Part shown: positions 7,371 to 14,989 of the stretch, one piece after another
How positions within the stretch are numbered: the first letter of the stretch is position 1
Layout: each line of letters begins with the position of its first letter
Origin: Phycisphaerales bacterium
Lineage (GTDB): Bacteria > Planctomycetota > Phycisphaerae > Phycisphaerales > UBA1924
DNA: 36,236 bases
Reading direction: 5' to 3'
Assembly (NCBI GenBank): GCA_013360695.1
Contig: JABWBC010000021.1
Coordinates: 1-36,236 of the forward strand
Position numbers and translations under genes: made by a program
Notes under the pieces: generated by a model
The model's input: the letters and a program-made list of their open reading frames with translations, nothing else
Databases searched by the model: none
What the model was told of the DNA's origin: nothing

Positions 7371-9047
7371 TTGAAGAATGGTCGTGTGTTGTTCGAGGTG
7401 TCGCTGGCGGTCGGGTTCGGCGTGGTGCTGGGCGCGACGGGTCTGGCGCTGACGCTGGACAACAAGCCCAACAACTACGCGTTCCTCGACCCGATCATCA
7501 CGATCAAGTCGCAGCTGGACAAGACGTATGTCGACGTGCCGGACGACAAGGTGCTGCAGGCGGGCGCGATCAAGGGGATGCTCGACTCGCTGAACGATCC
7601 GTACACGGTGTATGTGCCGCCGGCGGATCGGCAGGAGTTCAACAAGAGCCTGACGGGCGAGTACGTCGGGATCGGCGCGAGCGTGAACACGGACAAGGGC
7701 TGGCTGGTGATCGTGTCGCCGCTGGAGGACTCGCCGGCGTTCAAGGCGGGGTTGATGGCGGAAGACAAGGTTCTGGAGATCGACGGGAAGTCGACGCAGG
7801 GCCTGTCGGTGGACGACTGCATCGATCTGCTGCAGGGCACGCCGGGCACGACGGTGACGCTCTTGATCGAGCGCGGCTCGCAGAAGCTGACGATCCCGAT
7901 CACACGCGACCGGATCAAGACGCGGTCGGTGAAGGGATTCCACCGCGATGCGACGGACGCAAACAAGTGGGAGTACTTGATCGACCCGGCGCGCGGGATC
8001 GCGTATGTGCGGCTGACGCAGTTCACGCCGCAGGTGTCGCAGGAGCTGGCGGCGGCGCTGGCGTCGACGGGGGCGGCGGAGGGGAAGTTGAAGGGGTTGG
8101 TGCTGGACCTTCGCTGGAACCCGGGGGGGTTGCTGAACGAGGCGGAGAACATCGCGGACCTGTTCCTGAAGGACGGGGTGATCGTGAGCACGAAGGGGCG
8201 CGCGTACGCGGATGAGGTGGCGCGGGCGCGGGGCGAGGGAACGCTCCCGGAGTTTCCGATCGCGATCATCGTGAACGGGCAGTCGGCGTCGGCGAGCGAG
8301 GTTTTGTCGGGCGCGCTGGTGGACAACAGCCGCGCGATCGTGGTCGGGACGCGGAGCTTCGGCAAGGGCCTGGTGCAGAACGTGTACCAGGTCGACAACA
8401 CCGAGGGGGGCGAGCTGAAGATCACGGAACAGCGGTACTACCTGCCGAGCGGGCGGAGCATTCAGCGCAAGGACGATTCGCAGGAGTGGGGCGTCGATCC
8501 GACGCCGGGGTTCTTCGTGCCGATGACGGATGAGGAATTGATCGAGCTGATCAAGGTGCGTCGGCAGGAGGACGTGATGCGGGCCGACGCGGCGCGCGAC
8601 GCCGCCCAGAAGTGGTCGGACTCGGAGTGGATCCTGGGGTATCTGAAGGACAAGCAGTTGGCGGCGGCGGTGAAGGCCGTCCAGCTTCGGGTTGACAGCG
8701 GAAAATGGCAGGCGACGGGCGAGGAGGGCTCGAAGTCGACCATCGCCGGGGGCGAGTTGAAGAGACTGACGGACGCGCGCGACGCGATCGAACGAGAGCT
8801 GGTGAGGATCGACAAGCGGATTTCGTCGCTGGAAAATGCGGCGGCGCCGGAGACTCCGGTTGATTTGTGGGGCGACGACGTGAACGTCGTGGGCGGCAAG
8901 GTGCAGGTGTATGACAAGGATGGCAAGCTGATCTCGACGCTCAGCCTGCCCGGCATCGCGCCGGAGCAGAGCCTGATCGACGCGGGGCTGAAGCCGCAGG
9001 CGCCGACGCCCGAGCAGCCGCCGGCGAAGCCTGAAGTCCAGAAGTGA
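7371..9047 (+). CDS. C-terminal processing peptidase, S41 family, with PDZ domain
   Basis: Membrane-anchored or exported serine protease of 558 residues. An N-terminal helix (about 7-28) is followed by a helical region, a PDZ domain (about 95-170) and the S41 catalytic core. The Ser/Lys dyad is S307 in NGQSASASE and K332 in FGKG, 25 residues apart as in characterised Ctp/Prc proteases. The C-terminal 180 residues carry a helical and probably coiled-coil segment. The start is a TTG with a strong GGAGGT (7360-7365) 5 bases upstream, which decides it. The stop codon overlaps the first base of the tsaD ATG (TGATG), so the two genes are coupled. Family roles are processing or degrading exported proteins from their C termini; the substrate is unknown. 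Confidence 0.93.
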   Translation: MKNGRVLFEVSLAVGFGVVLGATGLALTLDNKPNNYAFLDPIITIKSQLDKTYVDVPDDKVLQAGAIKGMLDSLNDPYTVYVPPADRQEFNKSLTGEYVGIGASVNTDKGWLVIVSPLEDSPAFKAGLMAEDKVLEIDGKSTQGLSVDDCIDLLQGTPGTTVTLLIERGSQKLTIPITRDRIKTRSVKGFHRDATDANKWEYLIDPARGIAYVRLTQFTPQVSQELAAALASTGAAEGKLKGLVLDLRWNPGGLLNEAENIADLFLKDGVIVSTKGRAYADEVARARGEGTLPEFPIAIIVNGQSASASEVLSGALVDNSRAIVVGTRSFGKGLVQNVYQVDNTEGGELKITEQRYYLPSGRSIQRKDDSQEWGVDPTPGFFVPMTDEELIELIKVRRQEDVMRADAARDAAQKWSDSEWILGYLKDKQLAAAVKAVQLRVDSGKWQATGEEGSKSTIAGGELKRLTDARDAIERELVRIDKRISSLENAAAPETPVDLWGDDVNVVGGKVQVYDKDGKLISTLSLPGIAPEQSLIDAGLKPQAPTPEQPPAKPEVQK

Positions 9048-10138
9048 TGCTCGTTCTCGGGATCGAAACCAGTTGCGATGAGACGGCGGCGGCCGTGGTG
9101 CGCGATGGCTGCGTGCTGTCGTCGGTCGTTGCGTCGCAGACGGAGCTGCACGAGCAATACGGCGGCGTGGTGCCGGAGCTTGCCAGCCGGGCGCATCTCG
9201 AACGGATCATGCCGATCGTGTCGCGGGCGATCGCGGACGCGGGCGTGACGCTTGGCGAGATCGAGGGCGTGGCGGTGGGTAATCGGCCCGGGTTGATCGG
9301 GTCGCTGCTGGTGGGCGTCGCGGCGGCCAAGGCGCTGGCGTGGTCGCTCTCTGTGCCGCTGATCGGCGTGGATCATGTACACGCGCATTTGTTCGCGGGA
9401 ATGCTGGGGAGGGCGGGCGCGAAAGAAGGGGGCGCGAGCGGGGCGGGCGCGATTGAGGCGGCGCGCATCGAGTTCCCCGCGCTCGGGCTGGTTGTGTCGG
9501 GCGGGCACACGTCGCTGTATCTCGTGCGATCCTGGACCGAGTTGAAGAGGCTCGGCGCGACGATCGACGACGCGATGGGCGAGGCGTTTGACAAGGCGGC
9601 GGTGATCCTGGGCCTGTCCTTTCCGGGCGGGCCGAATCTTGATGCGCTGGCGCAGACACCCGGCGCGAACGATCGCGCGGTGGATCTGCCGGTGAGTCGG
9701 CTGGGGGCGGAGTCGCTTGATTTCTCGTTCTCGGGGCTGAAGACGGCGATGCTGTACGAGGTGCGCGGCGTGCCGGGGAAGCTTGACGGCGCGCCGCCGG
9801 CGATGACCGAGGCGCGGCGGGCGGACCTGGCGGCGAGTTTTCAACGGGCGGCGGTGAAGGCCGCGATCGTGAAGCTGGAGCGTGCGATCGAGCGCGGCCC
9901 GCGCGACGCGGGCGGCGCGTATCGCGCGATCATCGCGGGCGGCGGCGTGACGGCCAACTCGCGGCTTCGGCGCGAGCTTGCGGAGCTTGCGAAGAAGCGC
10001 GGGTTGCCCTTGGTGATCCCGGCGATGAGCTTGTGCGTGGACAACGCGGCGATGATCGCGGGGCTGGGTGAGGTGAAACTCGCGGCGGGCGAGCGGAGCG
10101 GCTGGGAATTGGCGGCCGCCCCGACGACGGGGGGATGA
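9047..10138 (+). CDS. tsaD: tRNA N6-adenosine threonylcarbamoyltransferase TsaD
   Basis: Kae1/TsaD-family enzyme of 363 residues that transfers the threonylcarbamoyl group to A37 of tRNAs reading ANN codons, together with TsaB and TsaE (not in this window). It opens with the nucleotide-binding GIETSCDETA. Metal ligands H110 and H114 are in VDHVHAHLFAG, VSGGHTSLY follows, and a late LCVDNAAMIA holds the third metal ligand (Asp). A short Gly/Ala-rich insertion lies at about residues 119-143. The ATG at 9047 shares one base with the protease stop; a GTG one codon earlier (9044) is the alternative start. Coupling to a protease gene looks like local gene order rather than a functional link. Confidence 0.95.
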   Translation: MLVLGIETSCDETAAAVVRDGCVLSSVVASQTELHEQYGGVVPELASRAHLERIMPIVSRAIADAGVTLGEIEGVAVGNRPGLIGSLLVGVAAAKALAWSLSVPLIGVDHVHAHLFAGMLGRAGAKEGGASGAGAIEAARIEFPALGLVVSGGHTSLYLVRSWTELKRLGATIDDAMGEAFDKAAVILGLSFPGGPNLDALAQTPGANDRAVDLPVSRLGAESLDFSFSGLKTAMLYEVRGVPGKLDGAPPAMTEARRADLAASFQRAAVKAAIVKLERAIERGPRDAGGAYRAIIAGGGVTANSRLRRELAELAKKRGLPLVIPAMSLCVDNAAMIAGLGEVKLAAGERSGWELAAAPTTGG

Positions 10139-10286
10139 AGGGGAAATGGCGGATTGGCAAAGTGGTCACGCGGCGACGTGAAGATGGCGGGGTTCAGGGC
10201 GGGCGTGGGAGGAAGCTCCAGTCTTCAGGGATCGGCGGCCAGGCAGAGTCGGCGCAGTCAATACGACGTGATACGCTGAGCCAGGC

Positions 10287-10802
10287 GTGAGCGAACGGCC
10301 CATCCATCCCGCGGCGCTGGACGAAGCGACGCTGCTCTCGCAGTGCGCGATGACCAAGGGGCGGTCGTCCGGGCCGGGCGGTCAGAATCGCAACAAGGTC
10401 GAGACGAAGGTGACGCTGACGCACGGGCCGACGGGCGTGAGTGCGCACGCGGGCGAGCGGCGGAGCTCGATGGAGAATCATCGAGTGGCGCTCTTCCGGC
10501 TGCGGCTGGCGCTGGCGACGGAGGTTCGGATCGGCGTGCCAGCGGGCGAGATTCGCTCGGCGCTGTGGCTTTCACGCTGCAAGGACGGACGGGTCGCGTG
10601 CAACCCGGAGCATTGGGATTTTCCGTCGCTCTTGGGCGAGGCGCTGGATGTGATCTATGCCGCGGGGCTTGATGCGCGGAAGGCGTCGGCGCGGCTGTGC
10701 TGCACGATGACGCAGCTGGTGAAGCTGGTGAAGGACCATCCGGCGGCGTTTGAGAGGTGGAATCGCGATCGGGCGGTGAAGAAGATGCACCCGATGAAGT
10801 AG
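10287..10802 (+). CDS. Stand-alone GGQ release-factor-like protein
   Basis: Protein of 171 residues containing only the catalytic RF-1 domain (about 10-90), with the peptidyl-tRNA hydrolysis motif GPGGQNRNKVET (G31, G32, Q33). It lacks the codon-recognition domains of RF1/RF2, so it resembles ribosome-rescue hydrolases such as ArfB/ICT1 and the C12orf65 group. Unlike ArfB it has a folded-looking C-terminal half (about 100-160) rather than only a basic tail, ending in a short basic stretch (VKKMHPMK). The start is a GTG. A -10-like TACGCT at 10272-10277 puts the likely transcript start within a few bases of it. The gene is convergent with the next one. A role in rescue of stalled ribosomes is inferred, not shown. 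Confidence 0.85.
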   Translation: MSERPIHPAALDEATLLSQCAMTKGRSSGPGGQNRNKVETKVTLTHGPTGVSAHAGERRSSMENHRVALFRLRLALATEVRIGVPAGEIRSALWLSRCKDGRVACNPEHWDFPSLLGEALDVIYAAGLDARKASARLCCTMTQLVKLVKDHPAAFERWNRDRAVKKMHPMK

Positions 10803-10839
10803 AGCCATGGATTCGATGAGACGGCGGGTGGGCGGGGGA

Positions 10840-11520
10840 TCAGGCCGGCGGGAGCGCGGGGGGCTGACTCGATTGGCCGCACTCGGGGCAGGGGGCGTTG
10901 GGCACCAGTCCCGTGAGGTCGTAGCCGCAGCGCTTGCAGCAGCCGGCGCGGAGTCGGCGCCGACGGACGAGCCAGCGGTAGGGTGATCTGGCCGCGATCC
11001 AGATTGCGTTGCCGATCAGGCTGAGGAGGAGGAGCCAGAAGAGAACGCCGTGCCAGCGAAGCCGGGTGGGGAGGAATGCGGTTTGACCATCGTAAAGGAA
11101 TAGAACCAGTCCACCGTCCTCAACATGGAGGTCGTTGTCGTTCCAGATTGCATAGCCCGAGGCGTACGGGACGAATCGACCAAGTTCCGTGGCCCAGAGC
11201 GTTTCATCGCTGCTGAGTCGTTCGAGCAGCGCATCGACGAACTCCACATCGTAGCGGTTGACCTCGCGGACTTTGCCGGAGAAGTCCTTGAGGTCACGGG
11301 GCTTCGCGACGATGGCGAAGCAGCCAGCTTCGCCCGAGGCCCAACTCGATTGGACAAACCAGGCTCGATCACCGTGACGCACGATGACCAACTCTTGCGG
11401 CCATTCGACGCACCAGCCACGGTCGAGGTGCCAGAGCACAGCCAACAGCGGCACGCCGACGACGGCGCCGCGGAAGAAGAGCCAGAGGATGAGGAGCCCG
11501 CGTCGGTGGCCTGATCTCAT
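10840..11520 (-). CDS. Membrane protein with C-terminal zinc ribbon
   Basis: Protein of 226 residues of unknown function. It has an N-terminal membrane helix (about 9-29), a soluble middle part (about 35-145) and a second helix (about 155-175). A C-terminal zinc ribbon with two CxxC knuckles carries the motif pieces CKRCGYDLTGL and CPECGQ. The CGYDLxGL...CPECG ribbon recurs in planctomycete membrane proteins of unknown role. It starts 19 bases after the pdxH stop on the same strand and so is probably the last gene of the nos-rrf2-pdxH transcript. No good Shine-Dalgarno sequence is seen before the ATG. Confidence 0.75.
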   Translation of the reverse strand: MRSGHRRGLLILWLFFRGAVVGVPLLAVLWHLDRGWCVEWPQELVIVRHGDRAWFVQSSWASGEAGCFAIVAKPRDLKDFSGKVREVNRYDVEFVDALLERLSSDETLWATELGRFVPYASGYAIWNDNDLHVEDGGLVLFLYDGQTAFLPTRLRWHGVLFWLLLLSLIGNAIWIAARSPYRWLVRRRRLRAGCCKRCGYDLTGLVPNAPCPECGQSSQPPALPPA

Positions 11521-11539
11521 GGCGGGAGATCATTGGCCA

Positions 11540-12244
11540 TCATGGGCATAGGCGTTCGCGCGTCCACGACGCGGGTTGATCCTCGGGGCTGGTGCGGGTC
11601 CAGCGGGCGCGATCGTGGAGGCGGCCGGATTCGGAGCCAACCCATAGCTCGATGGCGCGAACGTGGATCGCAAAGCCTCCCCAGTGCGGGGGGCGCGGGA
11701 TCTTGGCGTCGCCGCCGGTGAGCAGAGCGGTCAGGGCGTTGTGCTTGCGAGCGACCTCGATCGTGTCGGTGACCAGCTTCTCGCGCGATACGAGCGACTG
11801 GCTCTGGTGGCTGGACCAGGCGCCCAAGCGGGAGAGCAGGGCGCGCGAGGCGTAGTACTCGTCGTTCTCAGCGTCTGAGAGGCGCGTGACACCGCCCTCG
11901 ACACGGGCCTGACGCTTGGCGTGCGGCCAGAAGAAGAGGCACGCGGCGTTGGGGTTGGCCGCCAGCTCGCGCCCCTTGCGACTTTCGAGGTTGGTGTAGA
12001 ACTTCACGAGGGGCGGCTGGGCGGTGATGGACTTGCAGAGCACCGTGCGGGCCGAGGGGCGTCCTTGCGCGTCGGCGGTCGCGAGGGTCATCGCGTTGGG
12101 ATCGTCGTACTTGCCGGACTCGGCGGCGTCGTCGAACCACGCCAAGAGCGTGGTCATGGGCTCATCGGGGAGCGTGGGCGGCAGGCCGCCCTTCTCCAGC
12201 ATGAGGGCGATCTTGGCGGCGACGGACGCTGCGAGTGAGGTCAA
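11540..12244 (-). CDS. pdxH: Pyridoxamine 5'-phosphate oxidase PdxH
   Basis: FMN-dependent oxidase making pyridoxal 5'-phosphate from pyridoxine or pyridoxamine phosphate (vitamin B6 salvage). It has 234 residues, close to the family norm. Diagnostic segments are SARTVLCKSI, KFYTNLESRKGRELAANP, LGAWSSHQSQ and the C-terminal HWGGF...ELWVGSESGRLHDR...W with its cofactor and substrate residues. The start is taken as the TTG at 12244, which overlaps the rrf2 stop by 4 bases (TTGA) and has AGGGAG 8 bases upstream. An internal ATG about 14 codons later is an alternative. It appears to be cotranscribed with the nos operon, which is an unusual pairing. Confidence 0.93.
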   Translation of the reverse strand: MTSLAASVAAKIALMLEKGGLPPTLPDEPMTTLLAWFDDAAESGKYDDPNAMTLATADAQGRPSARTVLCKSITAQPPLVKFYTNLESRKGRELAANPNAACLFFWPHAKRQARVEGGVTRLSDAENDEYYASRALLSRLGAWSSHQSQSLVSREKLVTDTIEVARKHNALTALLTGGDAKIPRPPHWGGFAIHVRAIELWVGSESGRLHDRARWTRTSPEDQPASWTRERLCP

Positions 12245-12705
12245 CCGGTCTGCTCCCTGCTCGTCGCGGAGATGACGGGCATCATGAACAGGGCGGAGCA
12301 GCGGTCCTTGCCGTTCATGCCGACGAACAGGTCGGCGATGGACGTTTCACGGAAGGAGCTTTCGATCTGCTCGATGGCCTTGTCCAGGCGCGAGTGTAGG
12401 GGGCAGAGCTTGGTGTGCATCGGATTGCCGAGGGGGCAGGCGTTGATACGCCGGATGGGATCGACGGCGTTCATGACGTCAAGGATGGAGATCTTGTCGG
12501 CGGGGCGGGCGAGGGAAAAGCCGCCGTTGGGCCCGCGCTGCGAGGCGGCGAGGCCAGCGACGACCAGGTCTCGCATGACTTTGGAGACGTAGCCGGCGGG
12601 AACCTGTGTGATGCTGGCGATTTTCTCGCTGCTGACTGGCCCGGAGTCGCTGGCGGCAAGGAAGACAATCGCGCGGAGGGCGTATTCGACGGTCTGCGAG
12701 AACAT
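12241..12705 (-). CDS. Rrf2-family regulator, probable Fe-S sensor of the nos operon
   Basis: Winged-helix repressor-type regulator of 154 residues in the NsrR/IscR/RsrR family. The N-terminal helix (FSQTVEYALRAIVFLA) is followed by a recognition helix (VPAGYVSKVMRDL) and the wing RGPNGGFSLAR. The cluster-binding segment has C90 and C101 (NACPL...KLCPLH), but the middle Cys seen in NsrR/IscR is missing (P95 in its place). E7 occupies the position of the NsrR Asp ligand, and H97, H104 and C136 are further candidates. The ATG at 12705 has GGAGG 4 bases upstream, and a TTG one codon earlier is possible. It starts 12 bases after the nosL stop and overlaps pdxH by 4 bases, so it sits inside the operon it probably controls. 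A [2Fe-2S] cluster or NO sensing is inferred. Confidence 0.88.
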   Translation of the reverse strand: MFSQTVEYALRAIVFLAASDSGPVSSEKIASITQVPAGYVSKVMRDLVVAGLAASQRGPNGGFSLARPADKISILDVMNAVDPIRRINACPLGNPMHTKLCPLHSRLDKAIEQIESSFRETSIADLFVGMNGKDRCSALFMMPVISATSREQTG

Positions 12706-12717
12706 CAAACCTCCGAG

Positions 12718-13224
12718 CTAGCCCGGGCGCTTGCCGTAGCGGGCTTCCATCCACTCGCGACGAGCGACGATGACTTCATCCCAGGTGAGGATTCGGCCTT
12801 CGTGCTCCTTCTGGACGGCCTCCGCGGCCGGGCGGGTGTTGAACGCGACGATCCATGACCCCATGGGGGTTCGTAGTTTTTCGGACATGAGGTAAAAGGC
12901 GGATTCAGATTTCACCCAAGATCGGGCGGAATAGTCGCGGACCCAGCGCTCGATGATCTTTGTCTGGGGTTTGGTCGTCTGGTATTCGAGGAGGCAGCCG
13001 ATGTCGTCGAAGAGCACGTGCTCGCGGTGCGTGCCGTCGGCGTCGATGAGGATGGCGGCGCAGCAGCGGTCTTCGTTGATGAGCATGCCGCAGTCACCGC
13101 ACTCCTGGTGGCCGAGCTTAAGTTCTGGCGGGCCGGCGAGGGGCGTCTGCTGGCACGAGGCGAATGCGGCGAGTGCGGCGAGCGAGGCGGCGAACGCGAC
13201 GGAGGTTGCGATGCGGAGTTTCAT
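12718..13224 (-). CDS. nosL: NosL copper lipoprotein
   Basis: Periplasmic copper-delivery lipoprotein for NosZ maturation, 168 residues. A lipoprotein signal ends in FASC with C24 as the lipidated Cys. The CGDCGMLI motif provides the Cys and Met expected for Cu(I) binding, and the core FDDIGCLLEY and PMGSWIVAF segments match NosL. The ATG at 13224 overlaps the nosY stop by 4 bases; an upstream in-frame extension runs into nosY and lacks a signal peptide, so it is not used. Last of the classical nos genes in this operon, followed after 12 bases by the Rrf2 regulator. Confidence 0.92.
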   Translation of the reverse strand: MKLRIATSVAFAASLAALAAFASCQQTPLAGPPELKLGHQECGDCGMLINEDRCCAAILIDADGTHREHVLFDDIGCLLEYQTTKPQTKIIERWVRDYSARSWVKSESAFYLMSEKLRTPMGSWIVAFNTRPAAEAVQKEHEGRILTWDEVIVARREWMEARYGKRPG

Positions 13225-14102
13225 ACCGGGGACCTCGTGCGGAAGATCAACGCGGCGGCGACGAGCGGGAGCACAATCCACGCGGCCATGCTCGCGCCGA
13301 ACATCCAAGGCAGGGCGTCATGGTAGGTGTCCATGGCGTAGAGGCCGGCGGGCCCCAGCACGTCGATGGACGCGTCGATCGAGTGCAGCGCCCACATCTT
13401 GAAGGCCTGCAAGGGGTTGCTCAGGGTGAGTAAGAACAGCGTCTTAACGGGCAGGCGGAGCGCGAGTGTGCCAGCCATGAGGCCAAGGTCCGTCACGAAG
13501 ACGAGGGCAAGCCAGAGGAAGACGCCGGTGCCGACGGCGACCGAAGCCTTGCGGGCCAGGGCCGAGATAAGCATGCCGACGCTGAGCATTGAGAGGGCGA
13601 GGAGCACCGAGAGGCCGGCGAGCCAGAGCATGGTGCGGGGTTCGGTGGCGCCGCCCTGCCAGGCGAGCACGAGCGAACAGGCACCCAAGCCGAGCGTGAT
13701 GCACGCGATGAGTGCGCCGGAGAGGCCCAGGAACTTGCCGAGCACGACCTCCAAGCGTGAGACGGGTTGGGCGAGGAGGAAGAGGAGCATGCCGCGTTCG
13801 CGATCGCTGGCGATGGCGGACGCGCCGGTGGTGAGGGCCATGAGCGGGACGACGAGGAGCACGATATTGATGAGGCCGGCGGTGGTGCGTCCGAAGCCCG
13901 AGAGCCCGAGCGAGCCCGTGCCCGCGGCCGAGACATACGAGACGCCAAGTCCCAGGGCCAGGAACGCGAGCGAGTAAAGGAGGAATGAGCGAGCGCGGAG
14001 GGCATCGCGCAGCTCGCGCCAGGCGAGCGTGAGGATGTTGGAGATCAAGGTGGGCGCGTGGGCTTCGATGATTTGGCAGGATGGAATGGCGGCGGCGCTC
14101 AT
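13221..14102 (-). CDS. nosY: NosY ABC transporter permease
   Basis: Membrane subunit of the NosDFY complex, 293 residues with about six hydrophobic helices. It has the ABC-2-type permease pattern, including DRERGMLLFLLAQPVSR in a cytoplasmic loop that should contact NosF. In known systems NosDFY works with NosL to load copper-sulfide sites of NosZ in the periplasm. Start and stop codons overlap nosF and nosL by 4 bases on each side, implying tight translational coupling and balanced synthesis. Confidence 0.92.
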   Translation of the reverse strand: MSAAAIPSCQIIEAHAPTLISNILTLAWRELRDALRARSFLLYSLAFLALGLGVSYVSAAGTGSLGLSGFGRTTAGLINIVLLVVPLMALTTGASAIASDRERGMLLFLLAQPVSRLEVVLGKFLGLSGALIACITLGLGACSLVLAWQGGATEPRTMLWLAGLSVLLALSMLSVGMLISALARKASVAVGTGVFLWLALVFVTDLGLMAGTLALRLPVKTLFLLTLSNPLQAFKMWALHSIDASIDVLGPAGLYAMDTYHDALPWMFGASMAAWIVLPLVAAALIFRTRSPV

Positions 14103-14989
14103 GCGTGGTTCTCCTGGCTCAGGTTGGCGTCACGCGGCGAGAGCAACTCAAAGTCGTCGACGCTCAGGCGGGCCTCGGCGAGCAGGCGGAGCGGGACGGC
14201 CTTCTGCGTGGCGGGGACGGGGACGAGAATGCCCACGCCGTTGAGTGTGGGTGCAAAGCCGTGGTCGCGGAGAAGCTGGATCGCGACGGGGCGCGAGGGC
14301 GCTGGCATGTGGAGGTGGAGCACCGAGCCGGCGCCGAGCCTGGCGACGAACTGAGAGACCGGGACCTCGGCGGTGACCTTGCCCTTTTCCAGCATGAGCA
14401 CGCGCTGGGCCAGCGAGGTGACCTCGTCAGCGCGATGAGACGCGAAGAGGAGCGAGCGACCCTGGCCCGAGAGGCGGCCAAGCAGCGCGACCAGCTCGGC
14501 ACGCCCGCAGACATCGAGACTGGCGGTGACTTCGTCAAGGACCAGGAGCGGCGGGTCGCCGAGAAGGGCGATGGCGAGGGCGAGGCGCTGCTTCATGCCG
14601 CCGGAGAGTTCGCGGATTCGCTTGCCGCCCTGGTCGGGGATGCCGACGTGGTCGAGCGTGGCGTCGAGGTCGACGCGGGCGACGTTTTTGAGGCGGGCAA
14701 AGAGCGTGATCGCTTCCCAAACGCGGAGGTCGTCGTAGAACGCGAGTTCCTGCGGGACGTAGCCGATCAGGCTGCGGGCCCGCTTGCCGTCGCGGGCGAC
14801 GTCGCGGCCTCCGACGCGGATCGTGCCCTGGAATGAGAGCAGTCCGAGCACGCAGCGGATGATGGTGGTCTTGCCGGCGCCGTTGGAGCCCCAGAGGGCG
14901 AGCGACTCGCCGCGGGCGAGCGAAAGGCTGATGTCGGCGGCGGCGGTGAACTTTCCGAACTTCATGGTGAGGTGGTCGATGCGGATCAT
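14099..14989 (-). CDS. nosF: NosF ABC transporter ATPase
   Basis: Cytoplasmic ATPase of the NosDFY maturation complex, 296 residues. Walker A GSNGAGKTT, the signature LSGGMKQRLALA, Walker B LLVLDEVTASLD and the switch His in FASHRADE are all intact in the first 200 residues. The C-terminal 90 residues form an accessory domain. It overlaps nosD and nosY by 4 bases each. The family is general, but the flanking nosD and nosY fix the assignment. Confidence 0.93.
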   Translation of the reverse strand: MIRIDHLTMKFGKFTAAADISLSLARGESLALWGSNGAGKTTIIRCVLGLLSFQGTIRVGGRDVARDGKRARSLIGYVPQELAFYDDLRVWEAITLFARLKNVARVDLDATLDHVGIPDQGGKRIRELSGGMKQRLALAIALLGDPPLLVLDEVTASLDVCGRAELVALLGRLSGQGRSLLFASHRADEVTSLAQRVLMLEKGKVTAEVPVSQFVARLGAGSVLHLHMPAPSRPVAIQLLRDHGFAPTLNGVGILVPVPATQKAVPLRLLAEARLSVDDFELLSPRDANLSQENHA

